DNA of 64,000 bases, taken from Arenimonas fontis. GTDB taxonomy: Bacteria > Pseudomonadota > Gammaproteobacteria > Xanthomonadales > Xanthomonadaceae. The notes beneath the pieces are model-generated. The model was not told the origin of the DNA, ran no database searches, and saw only the letters and a program-made list of their open reading frames with translations. Location of the stretch: the NCBI RefSeq assembly GCF_008386465.1, contig NZ_VUOD01000001.1, positions 248,001 to 312,000 on the forward strand, written 5' to 3'. Within the stretch, counting starts at the first letter, position 1; each line of letters opens with the position of its first letter. Shown one piece after another: positions 29,470 to 38,057 of this stretch. The translations under genes were made by a program, and so were the position numbers.

Positions 29470-31233
29470 ATGAACGCCCGTACCCTGCCCCGCCCGACCC
29501 TGCTGGCCGGCGCGATCCTGCTGGCCGGCGCCTGCGCCGGCCCCTTGCCCCGCGCCGGCGTGGATGTCGAGGCAGGCCTGAGGCTCAGCACGCATCGCGA
29601 CGGCGACGACCTGCTGACCGCCGGCCTCGGCGCCGACGGCCTGCGCAGCCCGATACCGCCCGCCTTCGCCAACCCCGAAGCCCCCACGGCCGGGGAACTG
29701 CGCCGGCGGGCGATCTGGAGCAACTGGCGCGGCATCGCCGACCTGGCGCCGGATGGCGGTTACGGCGAGCGCTATGGCTCGCTGCAGCCGGTGCCGGGCC
29801 GTGAGTTCCATGCGCTGATGCGTCTGCCGGGCGCGAAGCAGCCGCACCGGGTGCTGCTGCAGTTGCCCGACGACTATGACGCGCAGGCGCGCTGCCTGGT
29901 GGTGGCGGTGTCCTCGGGTTCGCGCGGCATCTACGGCGCCATCGCCCTGGCCGGCGCCTGGGGCCTGCCGCGCGGCTGTGCCGTCGCCTATACCGACAAG
30001 GGCGCCGGTACCGGTTACGTGGATACCAGCGACGGCCGCGGCATAGGCCTGGACGGCCGCATTGCGGAAGACGGCCAGCCGGTGGAATTCACCGTGGCGG
30101 CGGCATCCGAAGGCGCGCCGCCCGCCATCGCCGTCAAGCACGCCCACTCCGGCGACAAGCCCGAAGCCGACTGGGGCCGACATGCGCAGCAGGCGACGCA
30201 GTTCGCCCTGCAGGTGCTCAACCGCGAACGGCCGCAGGATGGCGCCTACACCTGGGACAACACCCGCGTGCTGCTGACCGGCCTCTCCAACGGCGGTGGC
30301 GCCGTGCTGCGCGCGGCCGAGCTGCCGGGTCCGGAGTTCGACGCGGTGGTGGCGATCTCGCCCAACGTCTGGCCGGCCGGGAGCGGCCGCGCCCTGTTCG
30401 ACTACGCCAGCGAAGCGGCGATCTGGATGCCCTGTGCCCTCGCCGCGCCGGCGTTCGACGCGGTGGTGCTGGCCCGCCCGGGCGGCCAGCCGGCGCCGGC
30501 GGCGCTGCAGCGCTGCGCCTCGCTGCGCGCCGCCGGTGAGCTGCAGGCCGAGACGCCACGCGAGCAGGCCGCCGCAGCGCTCGCCTTCCTGCGCGCGCAA
30601 GGCTGGACCGACGAGGCCCTCGCCGCCGGCGCGCTCAGCACCGCCTTCGATCTTTGGCGCTCGGTACTGGTCACCTATGCCTCGTCCTACGCCGGCACCG
30701 GTCCCTTCGACATGCCCTGCGGCTACCGCCTGGCCGCCATGGGCGCCGATGGCGTGGCGCGCGCCCCGACCGCAGCCGAACGCGCGGTCTGGTGGAGCGA
30801 TGCCAGCGGCATTCCCCCGGGTGCCGGCGTCGGCATCGTGGACACGATGGCCGATGGCGAGGATCCGCACCTGCCCGGCCTGCGCTGCCTGCGCGCGCTC
30901 TGGGAGGACGAGGGCTCGGCCGCGCGCGCCGGCGTCGCCGCCACCCGCGCCGGCCTGCCACGCGAGGGCCTGCCGGTGATCGTCCTGCACGGCAGCGACG
31001 ACGGCCTGATCCCCGAAGCCTTCAGCGCCAGGCCCTACGTCGCCGGCGCCCGGACGGCCGGCCGCGACGTCGAATACCGCCCCGTCGCCGACGCCCAGCA
31101 CTTCGACGCCTTCCTCGGCCTGCCCTTCCTGCGACCGGTGTACGTGCCGATGCTCGAACCCGGCTACCGGGCCCTCGACGACGCCTGGTCCCGCGTCGCC
31201 GCCGGTAATCCCGCGTCCGACGCGCTGCCGTGA
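29470..31233 (+). CDS. D-3-hydroxybutyrate oligomer hydrolase
   Basis: Hydrolyses soluble 3-hydroxybutyrate oligomers to monomers. The 587 residues match the 3HB-oligomer hydrolase family in length and pattern: nucleophile Ser273 in LLTGLSNGGGAVLRAAELPG, VVAISPNVWP just after it, an aspartate in VLHGSDDGLIP, and the histidine in VADAQHFDAFLGLPFL near the C-terminus. The N-terminus (LLAGAILLAGACAGP) looks like an export signal with a possible lipoprotein cysteine at 22, so an envelope location is likely. It stands alone on the plus strand and is divergent from bdhA. Confidence 0.92.
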   Translation: MNARTLPRPTLLAGAILLAGACAGPLPRAGVDVEAGLRLSTHRDGDDLLTAGLGADGLRSPIPPAFANPEAPTAGELRRRAIWSNWRGIADLAPDGGYGERYGSLQPVPGREFHALMRLPGAKQPHRVLLQLPDDYDAQARCLVVAVSSGSRGIYGAIALAGAWGLPRGCAVAYTDKGAGTGYVDTSDGRGIGLDGRIAEDGQPVEFTVAAASEGAPPAIAVKHAHSGDKPEADWGRHAQQATQFALQVLNRERPQDGAYTWDNTRVLLTGLSNGGGAVLRAAELPGPEFDAVVAISPNVWPAGSGRALFDYASEAAIWMPCALAAPAFDAVVLARPGGQPAPAALQRCASLRAAGELQAETPREQAAAALAFLRAQGWTDEALAAGALSTAFDLWRSVLVTYASSYAGTGPFDMPCGYRLAAMGADGVARAPTAAERAVWWSDASGIPPGAGVGIVDTMADGEDPHLPGLRCLRALWEDEGSAARAGVAATRAGLPREGLPVIVLHGSDDGLIPEAFSARPYVAGARTAGRDVEYRPVADAQHFDAFLGLPFLRPVYVPMLEPGYRALDDAWSRVAAGNPASDALP

Positions 31234-31239
31234 AAGGAA

Positions 31240-31264
31240 TATTGGCCGCGGATTTGCGCGGCTA
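31240..31264. repeat. GCGGAT-type repeat fragment, copy 3
   Basis: A short stretch (ATTGGCCGCGGATTTGCGCG) matches the left flank and first units of the hairpin repeat near 25.49 kb (12 of 13 bases over ACTGGCCGCGGAT). It occupies the 38-base gap between the convergent oligomer hydrolase and sensor kinase genes. Confidence 0.5.
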
Positions 31265-31271
31265 ATAACCC

Positions 31272-34200
31272 CTATTTCCGCCTCGGCTGCAGTCGGGACA
31301 TGGCGGACTTCAGGGCCAGGGGCTTCAGTGGCTTGTGCAGGAGGAGGCAGCCGGCGGCGGTGACGGCGTCGCGGACGGCGGCGCTGTGGTCGGCGGTGAT
31401 GATCGCGCAGGGAATGCCGGCGCAGGCCGGGCCCAGCTCCTCGCGCAACTGCAGGCCGGTGCGGTCGCCGTCGAGGTGGAAGTCCAGCAGCAGCAGGTCA
31501 GGTGGTGGATGGCCGGCCAGGCGCGCCTGCGCCTCGCGGCCGTCGTGGGCGGCCAGCACCTCGCAGCCCCAGCCGCCGAGCAGGGCCTGCATGCCGCGAA
31601 GCACGTCGGCATCGTTGTCCACCACCAGCACCCGGCTGCGCGGCGCTTCCACGGGCGCCGGCGGCTCCGGCGCGGGCACCGCGGCCACCGGCTCGGCCAG
31701 CGGCACCCCGATGGCGAAGACCGTGCCCCTGCCCGGCCAGGACCGCAGGCTCAGCGGATGCCCCAGCAGCCGCGCCACGCGCTCGGCGATGGCCAGGCCC
31801 AGGCCCAGGCCCTGGCCGCCGCGGTCGAGCCGACGGAATTCCTCGAAGATCAGCCCCTGGTCGGCCTCGGCGATGCCCGGGCCGGTGTCCCAGACCTCGA
31901 TCGCCAGCGCATTGCCGCGGCGCCGGCAACCCACCAGCACCCGGCCCCCGCGGGTGTAGCGCACAGCGTTGGCCAGGAAGTTCTGCAGCACCCGGCGCAG
32001 CAGTTGCGGATCCGAGCGCACCCAGGCCCGGGTCGGCACCAGGTCCAGGTCCAGGCCCTTTTGCGCCGCCAGCACGCGGAACTCGGCGGCCAGCGGCTGC
32101 AGCAGCTCCTCCAGGCGGAAGGGCTGCGGCGAGGCGTTCATGCCGCCGGCGTCCAGGCGGGAAATGTCCAGCAACCCGGCCAGCAGCGCCTCGGCCGAAC
32201 CGAGCGCGCCGTCGATGTTGGACAGGGCTTCGCGGTGCGCCGGTTCCTTCAGCTCCGGCGACAGCGCATGCACGAACAGGTGCGCCGCGTTCAGTGGCTG
32301 CGCCAGGTCGTGGCTGACGGCGGCCAGGAAACGCGTCTTGGCGCGGTTGGCACGCTCGGCCTCGGCCTTGGCCCGGGCCAGTTCGGCGGTGCGTTCGGCC
32401 ACGCGCTGCTCGAGGGTTTCGGCCACCGACTTGAGCTCGGCCTCGCTGCGGCGGAAGGCAGTGACGTCGGTGAAGGTGGCGACGAAACCGCCGCCTGGCA
32501 TCGGGTTGCCACGGATCTCCACCACCTGCTCGCCGACGCGGCGCTCGGTCACGTAGGGCGTGCCGGCGCGCATGTGGGCGATGCGCTTGGCCACCTCCTC
32601 GTCTGCCGCGCCCTCGCCGGCCAGGCCGCGGCGGATGTTGTATTCGACCAGGTCGGCCACCGGCACGCCGACCTGCAGCAGCGAATCCGGATAACCGAAC
32701 AGTTCGGCGTAGCGGCGGTTCCAGGCAACCAGGCGCAGCTCGGCGTCCACCACGCTGATGCCCTGACTCATGTTCTCCAGGGCCGCCTCCAGCACGCGCT
32801 GGTTGAAGCGCAGCGCCTGCGATGCCTCGTCCACGATGCTGGCAACGGTGTCCAGCTCGCTTTCCTGGGCCCGGCGCGCCGCGTCCAGCAGCAGCCGCGC
32901 CGAGGCGGCGCCCAGCACCGCCGAGAGTTCGCGCTCGACCTGCCGCTCCACTTCCCGCGGTACGTCCTCGCCGCTCACCGGCGCCAGCAGCGCGTCCACA
33001 CGCGGCGCCGGCAGGAACCGCAGGGCCAGGGCACGCAGGCTGGCGCGCGGCAAGGTGCCGCCGCTGCCACGCTCCGGCGTCTGCGTCTGGCCCAGGCCTG
33101 CGGCCAGCAGCCAGGGCAGCAGAGCGCCGGCGCCCAGGCTCAGCAGGGTGGCCCGGCCCAGCCGGCTCCAATCGTCCAGACCGAGGAAACCGTCGGGCGA
33201 CAGCCAGGCCAGGCCGAAGGGGCCGTGCGTGAGCCAGCTCCAGCGCCAGTCGAAGGCCTCGGCCAGGGCCGGTGCCAGCAGCACCCAGCTCCACACCGCC
33301 ACCGCCGCCACCAGGCCGACGAGCACCGCCCGCGGCGGCATCTGCGGCCGCCAGACCGCGAAGGCCACCGCCGGCGCCAGCGAGGCCAGGCCGGAGAAAG
33401 ACACCGCGCCGATGTCGGCCAGGGCCTCGCTGCCGGCGATGGCACGGCTGTAGACCCAGGCCAGCAGCACCACTGCCAGGATGCCGACGCGGCGCTGGAA
33501 CAGCACGGCGCCGCGCAGGTCGGCCTCGCCGGCGTCGGCATGCGCCGCCCAGGGACCACGCACCAGCAGCGGCGCCAGCCAGTGGTTGCCGATCATCAGG
33601 CTCAGCGCCAGCGTCGCCAGGATCACCATGCCGGTGGCGGCGCTGAGGCCGCCAAGAAAGGCCAGCAGGGCCAGTCCCTCCCGCCCTTCCGACAGCGGCA
33701 AGGCCAGCACGTACAGGTCGGAGGGCACACCCAGCGGCGCCAGCAGCGCATGGCCGGCCCTGGCCAGCGGCAGGATCGGCAGGGCGATCAGCAGCATGTA
33801 CAGCGGAAACAGCCAGCGCGCGGTGCGCAGCTGCGCCTCGTCCCTGCACTCGACCACGCCGACGTGGAATTGGTGCGGCAGGGTGAACATGGCCAGCGCG
33901 CCCAGCAGTACCAGCGCCGGGAAGCCGCTGGCGCCGTCGGCCGGTGGCGCGGGCGCCGGTGCGTCGGGCAGGTCCAGCCCGAACCAGACGAAGGCGCCCA
34001 GGGCCAGCATCGCTCCCAGCTTCAGCAGCGATTCCACTGCCATCGCCAGCACCAGGCCGCGGTTGTGCTCGATCGCCGAGGCGCGGCGGGTACCAAACAG
34101 CATGGCGAACACCGCCATGGCCAGGGCCACGTACAGGGCGCTGTCCTGCCAGGCCGGCGGCGACAGCTCCGAGGCCCGGGTCAGCAGGCCGAAGCTCATC

Positions 34201-34613
34201 GCCACCGCCTTCAGCTGCAGGGCGATATAGGGAATGATGCCCAGCACCGCCACGAAGGTGACCGCTGCCGCCAGCCAGGAGTCACGGCCCAGGCGCGTGG
34301 CCACCAGGTCGGCCAGCGAGGTCGAGTTGTGCTCGCGGGCGATGCGCAGCAGCTTGAGCAGGAAGCCGAAGCCGAGCAGGTACAGCAGGATGGTGCCGAG
34401 GAAGGTCGGCGGAATGGCCCAGCCCGAACGCTGGGCCTGGGTGACCGTGCCGTAGAAGGTCCAGGACGTGCAGTACACCGCCAGCGACAGGCTGTAGACC
34501 ACCGGCCAGCGCCGGGCGAGAAGTCCCGGGTGCCGTTCCGCCCACAAGGCCGTGCCGAACAACAGGCCCAGCCAGACCAGGCCCGCGCCCACCACCAGGC
34601 CGGCGCTCAGCAC
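31272..34613 (-). CDS. CrbS/MxtR-like hybrid sensor histidine kinase
   Basis: A 1113-residue inner-membrane sensor. Residues 1 to about 530 form a polytopic domain of roughly 12-13 TM segments, like sodium:solute symporters (SSF/SLC5). A PAS domain (about 610-715, ENMSQGISVVDAELRLVAWN), a HisKA domain with phospho-acceptor His768 (AVSHDLAQPLNAAHLF), an HATPase domain and a C-terminal receiver with Asp1044 (LLLLDFHLDGD) follow. This order is that of CrbS/MxtR kinases, which pair with a separate NarL regulator. The GTG at 34613 is used; it lies 13 bases after the PHB depolymerase stop, so the gene belongs to the receptor-depolymerase-kinase operon. Confidence 0.92.
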   Translation of the reverse strand: MLSAGLVVGAGLVWLGLLFGTALWAERHPGLLARRWPVVYSLSLAVYCTSWTFYGTVTQAQRSGWAIPPTFLGTILLYLLGFGFLLKLLRIAREHNSTSLADLVATRLGRDSWLAAAVTFVAVLGIIPYIALQLKAVAMSFGLLTRASELSPPAWQDSALYVALAMAVFAMLFGTRRASAIEHNRGLVLAMAVESLLKLGAMLALGAFVWFGLDLPDAPAPAPPADGASGFPALVLLGALAMFTLPHQFHVGVVECRDEAQLRTARWLFPLYMLLIALPILPLARAGHALLAPLGVPSDLYVLALPLSEGREGLALLAFLGGLSAATGMVILATLALSLMIGNHWLAPLLVRGPWAAHADAGEADLRGAVLFQRRVGILAVVLLAWVYSRAIAGSEALADIGAVSFSGLASLAPAVAFAVWRPQMPPRAVLVGLVAAVAVWSWVLLAPALAEAFDWRWSWLTHGPFGLAWLSPDGFLGLDDWSRLGRATLLSLGAGALLPWLLAAGLGQTQTPERGSGGTLPRASLRALALRFLPAPRVDALLAPVSGEDVPREVERQVERELSAVLGAASARLLLDAARRAQESELDTVASIVDEASQALRFNQRVLEAALENMSQGISVVDAELRLVAWNRRYAELFGYPDSLLQVGVPVADLVEYNIRRGLAGEGAADEEVAKRIAHMRAGTPYVTERRVGEQVVEIRGNPMPGGGFVATFTDVTAFRRSEAELKSVAETLEQRVAERTAELARAKAEAERANRAKTRFLAAVSHDLAQPLNAAHLFVHALSPELKEPAHREALSNIDGALGSAEALLAGLLDISRLDAGGMNASPQPFRLEELLQPLAAEFRVLAAQKGLDLDLVPTRAWVRSDPQLLRRVLQNFLANAVRYTRGGRVLVGCRRRGNALAIEVWDTGPGIAEADQGLIFEEFRRLDRGGQGLGLGLAIAERVARLLGHPLSLRSWPGRGTVFAIGVPLAEPVAAVPAPEPPAPVEAPRSRVLVVDNDADVLRGMQALLGGWGCEVLAAHDGREAQARLAGHPPPDLLLLDFHLDGDRTGLQLREELGPACAGIPCAIITADHSAAVRDAVTAAGCLLLHKPLKPLALKSAMSRLQPRRK

Positions 34614-34626
34614 GACCCGTGCTTCC

Positions 34627-35673
34627 TCAGGGCGCGCCCAGCGCGTCCAGGACGGCGGCCAGCCAGCGCAGCTGGGCACCCGTGCGGGTGTCGTAGTCCT
34701 CGCCCGTGTATCCCCACCAGTCCCAGCATGCCTTCGGATTCAGCGGCAGGTAGCTCGATCGCGCCTGAGGATACAGCACGGCCACGCGATGCAGGTCGGC
34801 CCAGGCATTGAGGCCACTGCCACGGGCGAAGGTGTCGCCGACGCTGCCGATGTCCTGCTGGCAGCCGTGGAAGGCGACCAGCAGGCCGCAGGCTTCGCCG
34901 GCCGCGCACTCGGGCGGCAGGTAGAGAAAACCTTCGTCGGCCAGCAACGGATCGCCGCCATCGGCGGCCAGCCCGGCCTGGCCGAAGCGGCGCAGTTCGC
35001 CGCGCGGTTCGCCCGGTGCACCTTCCACCGGCCCGAACAGGTGATGCATGACCTCGCCGGCGGCATCGAAGCCGCAGGCGCCCAGCCAGGGGCTGCCGCC
35101 GTCCAGGCAGTCGCCGCCCTCGGCGACTGTCGGCCAGACATGGCCGAAACGACGTTCGCCGTCCCAGGTGAGCTCGAAGGCGATGCCCTCTTCCACCAGT
35201 GCGGTGTAGAAGTCGCGGGCGGCAGCGCCGACCGCCGGGTTCACCGTCGCGTCCTCGGTGCCGTGCATGACCAGCACGCGGTCACCGGCCAGGGCCGACA
35301 GCGGTGCCGCGCGGCCATCGGCGGCGCGCTCACGGGCGCGGGCCAGCAAGGCCGGGACATCCGGTCCGTGAGGCCGGGCAACCATGCAGGGGCCCAGCGC
35401 CACCTGCAACTGTCCCTGCGCGCAACCCGGTGGGCCGCCGGCAATCAGGGCCACCCCATCCAGCCGCTCCGCCAGCGCCAGATGCGCCTGCGCTGCCATG
35501 TAGGCGCCCGACGAGAGTCCCGCCACGGCGACCCGCCCGCGCTCGATGTCCAGTCGCGGCAGCGGCTCGCCGCGACTGCCGCCGCAGGCGGCGACCAGCA
35601 CCATCGCCGACAGCAAAAAGAGCCGGGCCGCATGCGCGGCCCGTTGGGACATTCCCCGGGGAAACCGTTCCAT
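34627..35673 (-). CDS. PHB depolymerase, predicted lipoprotein
   Basis: A 348-residue esterase of the single-domain (type 2) poly(3-hydroxybutyrate) depolymerase family. The proposed triad is Ser54 (GLSSGAYMAA), Asp141 (VMHGTEDATVNP) and His178 (FGHVWPT), in the order and approximate spacing of the Penicillium funiculosum enzyme. The VAFHGCQQDIGSVGD and LNPKACWDWWGY motifs near the C-terminus are typical. The N-terminus LLSAMVLVAACGGS has a lipobox with Cys30, so it should be anchored in the outer membrane. No substrate-binding domain is attached. The start is TGATG-coupled to the TonB receptor; an ATG 21 bases further in is an alternative. Confidence 0.88.
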   Translation of the reverse strand: MERFPRGMSQRAAHAARLFLLSAMVLVAACGGSRGEPLPRLDIERGRVAVAGLSSGAYMAAQAHLALAERLDGVALIAGGPPGCAQGQLQVALGPCMVARPHGPDVPALLARARERAADGRAAPLSALAGDRVLVMHGTEDATVNPAVGAAARDFYTALVEEGIAFELTWDGERRFGHVWPTVAEGGDCLDGGSPWLGACGFDAAGEVMHHLFGPVEGAPGEPRGELRRFGQAGLAADGGDPLLADEGFLYLPPECAAGEACGLLVAFHGCQQDIGSVGDTFARGSGLNAWADLHRVAVLYPQARSSYLPLNPKACWDWWGYTGEDYDTRTGAQLRWLAAVLDALGAP

Positions 35674-37898
35674 CAGAAGCTGTAGCGCGCGCTCAGGCTG
35701 TACTGGCGGGGCGGGCCGTAGAAGCCGGTCACCACGCCGAAAGCACCGATGTTGTAGCCGGTGGTCCGGTATTCCTCGTCGGTCAGGTTGCTGCCCTGCA
35801 GCGACAGCATCCAGGCATCGTTGATCTGCCAGATGACGCCGGCATTGACCAGGCCATAGCCGTCCTGGCGAATCAGTGGGCTGAGATCGGTGGTCGGCCA
35901 GACCTCCGACTGGTAGCTGTAGCCGACCCGTGCCGACAGGTTGCCGCCGTTGGCCAGGCCGGTGCGGTACTCGACGTTGATGGCCCCGGAAAACTCTGGC
36001 GCATTGGTGAAGCGCTGGCTGTCGGCGATGTTGACGCCAGCGCTGATGAACTCGTCGTACTCGGCATCCAGCCAGGCCAGGTTGCCGCTGATCAGCCAGT
36101 TCTCGGTCGGCAGGAACTGGTACTCGACTTCGATACCCTGCACCGTGCCCCTGCCGGCGTTGGTGAAGTCGCCGAAGAAGCTCTGGCTGCCATCCGGCAG
36201 CGTGTAGGAGGTGAAGACCGAAAGCTGGATGTCCTTGTACTTGTTGTGGAAGTAGGCGAGGTTCAGGAACAGCCGCTGGTCCAGCAGCGACATCTTGCTG
36301 CCGATCTCGTAGCTGTCCACCACCTCGTCGTCGAAGGGCTCGCCTGAAGCCGGTACCGCCGTGGTGTTGGCACGGATGTTGAAGCCGCCCGACTTGAAGC
36401 CACGCGATGCCAGGCCATAGATCATCACTTCGTCGCTCAGCTGGTAGTCCAGCGATATCTTCGGCGAGACGTTCTTGAAGTTGACCGTCTTGTCGAAGTT
36501 GGCGGCAGTGGCCCAGGGCGTGGTGTAACTGAGGTCGGTGTAGAACCGGTTTAGCGCCACCGCGTGCTTGTCCTCGTCGGTGTAGCGGGCGCCGACGTCG
36601 AGCCTGAGCCGGTCGCTCAGGTCGAAGCTCCAGTCAGCGTAGACAGCCATGCTGTCCGTGTTGACGTAACCCTGGGTATCGCCGAACAGCGGGTTGGTCA
36701 GGCTGGGCGGGATCAACGGGTTGTTGAAGTGGTTGAGCACCTGACCACCAGCGTCGCCGTTGAACAGGTACAGGCCCATCACGCCGCGGGCACGACCACC
36801 GGCATCGTAGTTGGCCTGCAGTTCGTGGCTGACCTGCTCATCGAAGTAGAAGGCACGCACGTCCACCAGCGGCATCGGCAGGGTATCGAAGTCAATGTTG
36901 GTTTCGGTGTCTGATTCGCGCTTGGCGATCACGTACTTCAGCGCCCAATCGTCGTTGACCCGCCAGTTGAGGGTCGCCGAAGCACCCTTCATGGTGGTGT
37001 CGTTGATGTTTTTCATGCCGCTGCGGATGTCATAGCGGTCGTCCAGCGGCAGGAAGCCCGGTGCCAGCGGGTTGGCCACCAGCATCTGCGCCCCACGCAC
37101 GCCGGACTGGTCGTCCAGCCAGTCCATGCTGAACTGGACGTCGAAGTCCTCGGTGACGAAGGCGCCCAGCTGCACGCGGGCGACATTGATCTCCTTGTCG
37201 CTGACGTCCTGGCCGGTGTACAGGTTTTCGCCATAGCCATCATGGTTGAGGCTGGCCAGCGAGACGCGGGCGCGCAGGCCGCTGTCCTCGCCGCCGATCG
37301 GGCCGCCTACGGCGGCCTTGGCGTCGAGCCGGCCGTGGCTGCCCACCGTCAGTTCGGCCATGCCGCCGAACTCGGTCGGCAGCCCGCGGGAAATGTACTT
37401 GATGGCGCCGCCGATGGTGTTCTTGCCATACAGCGTTCCCTGCGGGCCGCGCAGCACCTCGATCCGCTCGACGTCGAACACGTCCAGCAGCGCGCCCTGC
37501 GGGCGGGCGATGTAGACGTCGTCCAGGTAGATGCCGACACCGGGGTCCACGCCCCAGAGCGGATCGGCCTGGCCGACGCCGCGGATATAGGCGGTGACCG
37601 TGCTTGTGGAGCCGCGGGCAGCGTAGATGGTGAGGTTGGGCACCTGCGCGTCCAGGTCACCCAGGTCACGGATGTTGAGCTTGTCCAGGGACTCCGGAGT
37701 GAAGGCGGTGACCGCCACCGGCACATCCTGCAGGGTTTCCTCGCGCTTGCGGGCGGTGACCTGGATGGCGTCCAGGGTGACGGCGGAACGTTCGGCAGCC
37801 GCGTCGTCGGCCTCTGTGGCCGCGTCCTGGGCCGACGCCAGCGGTGCGGCGAGCGACAGGGACAGGCCGATGGCCAGGCTGAGATGGTTGCGCTTCAT
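35673..37898 (-). CDS. TonB-dependent outer-membrane receptor
   Basis: A 741-residue ligand-gated porin. It has a signal peptide (MKRNHLSLAIGLSLSLAAPL), a TonB-box-like segment LDAIQVTARKREE, a plug domain (about 50-165, VPVAVTAFTPESLDKLNIRD to RIEVLRGPQGTLYGKNTIGG) and a 22-strand barrel ending in the outer-membrane terminal phenylalanine (YSLSARYSF). No N-terminal signalling domain is present, so it is a transporter rather than a transducer. It is the first gene of an operon with PHB depolymerase and the hybrid kinase, which suggests 3HB oligomers or PHB fragments as ligand; that is inference. AAGGGGAG gives a strong ribosome site. Confidence 0.92.
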   Translation of the reverse strand: MKRNHLSLAIGLSLSLAAPLASAQDAATEADDAAAERSAVTLDAIQVTARKREETLQDVPVAVTAFTPESLDKLNIRDLGDLDAQVPNLTIYAARGSTSTVTAYIRGVGQADPLWGVDPGVGIYLDDVYIARPQGALLDVFDVERIEVLRGPQGTLYGKNTIGGAIKYISRGLPTEFGGMAELTVGSHGRLDAKAAVGGPIGGEDSGLRARVSLASLNHDGYGENLYTGQDVSDKEINVARVQLGAFVTEDFDVQFSMDWLDDQSGVRGAQMLVANPLAPGFLPLDDRYDIRSGMKNINDTTMKGASATLNWRVNDDWALKYVIAKRESDTETNIDFDTLPMPLVDVRAFYFDEQVSHELQANYDAGGRARGVMGLYLFNGDAGGQVLNHFNNPLIPPSLTNPLFGDTQGYVNTDSMAVYADWSFDLSDRLRLDVGARYTDEDKHAVALNRFYTDLSYTTPWATAANFDKTVNFKNVSPKISLDYQLSDEVMIYGLASRGFKSGGFNIRANTTAVPASGEPFDDEVVDSYEIGSKMSLLDQRLFLNLAYFHNKYKDIQLSVFTSYTLPDGSQSFFGDFTNAGRGTVQGIEVEYQFLPTENWLISGNLAWLDAEYDEFISAGVNIADSQRFTNAPEFSGAINVEYRTGLANGGNLSARVGYSYQSEVWPTTDLSPLIRQDGYGLVNAGVIWQINDAWMLSLQGSNLTDEEYRTTGYNIGAFGVVTGFYGPPRQYSLSARYSF

Positions 37899-37947
37899 GG
37901 TCTCCCCTTGCAGAGCGGTTGGGCGGCCGGATGGCCGGACGTTGCGC

Positions 37948-37953
37948 AGGGTA
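37948..37953 (-). promoter_or_regulatory. Candidate -10 of the TonB-receptor operon
   Basis: The minus strand reads TACCCT, with its centre 34 bases from the centre of the palindrome at 37978-37991, the same spacing as on the bdhA side of the first operator. Weak match on its own. Confidence 0.3.
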
Positions 37954-37977
37954 TGCCGCGCCGGCCGGCCACGGACT

Positions 37978-37991
37978 TGTACCTTGGTACA
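37978..37991. promoter_or_regulatory. Palindromic operator, site 2 of the PHB locus
   Basis: TGTACCTTGGTACA, a perfect 6-2-6 inverted repeat, reads TGTACCAAGGTACA on the other strand and shares the core GTACCAAGGTAC with site 1. It lies in the 159-base divergent region between the TonB receptor and the permease. Confidence 0.65.
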
Positions 37992-38057
37992 GGTGCCCCG
38001 CCGGCAGCACGGCAGGGACACTGCGAACCGGTCCAGTTGCCCGGGGGACTCTCCCGC

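Noticed and set aside
26464-31101. A 1545-codon open frame on the minus strand
   Set aside because: It runs antisense or out of frame through five well-identified genes, has the Gln/Gly/Arg/His-rich composition of a GC-rich shadow frame, and no recognisable motif.
31335-34811. A 1158-codon plus-strand open frame opposite the sensor kinase
   Set aside because: Shadow of the kinase gene; composition biased to Gln, Arg, Gly and His with no domain.
38015-38022. A -10 for the permease at the expected distance from operator site 2
   Set aside because: GACACT is too weak a match to list as a promoter element.
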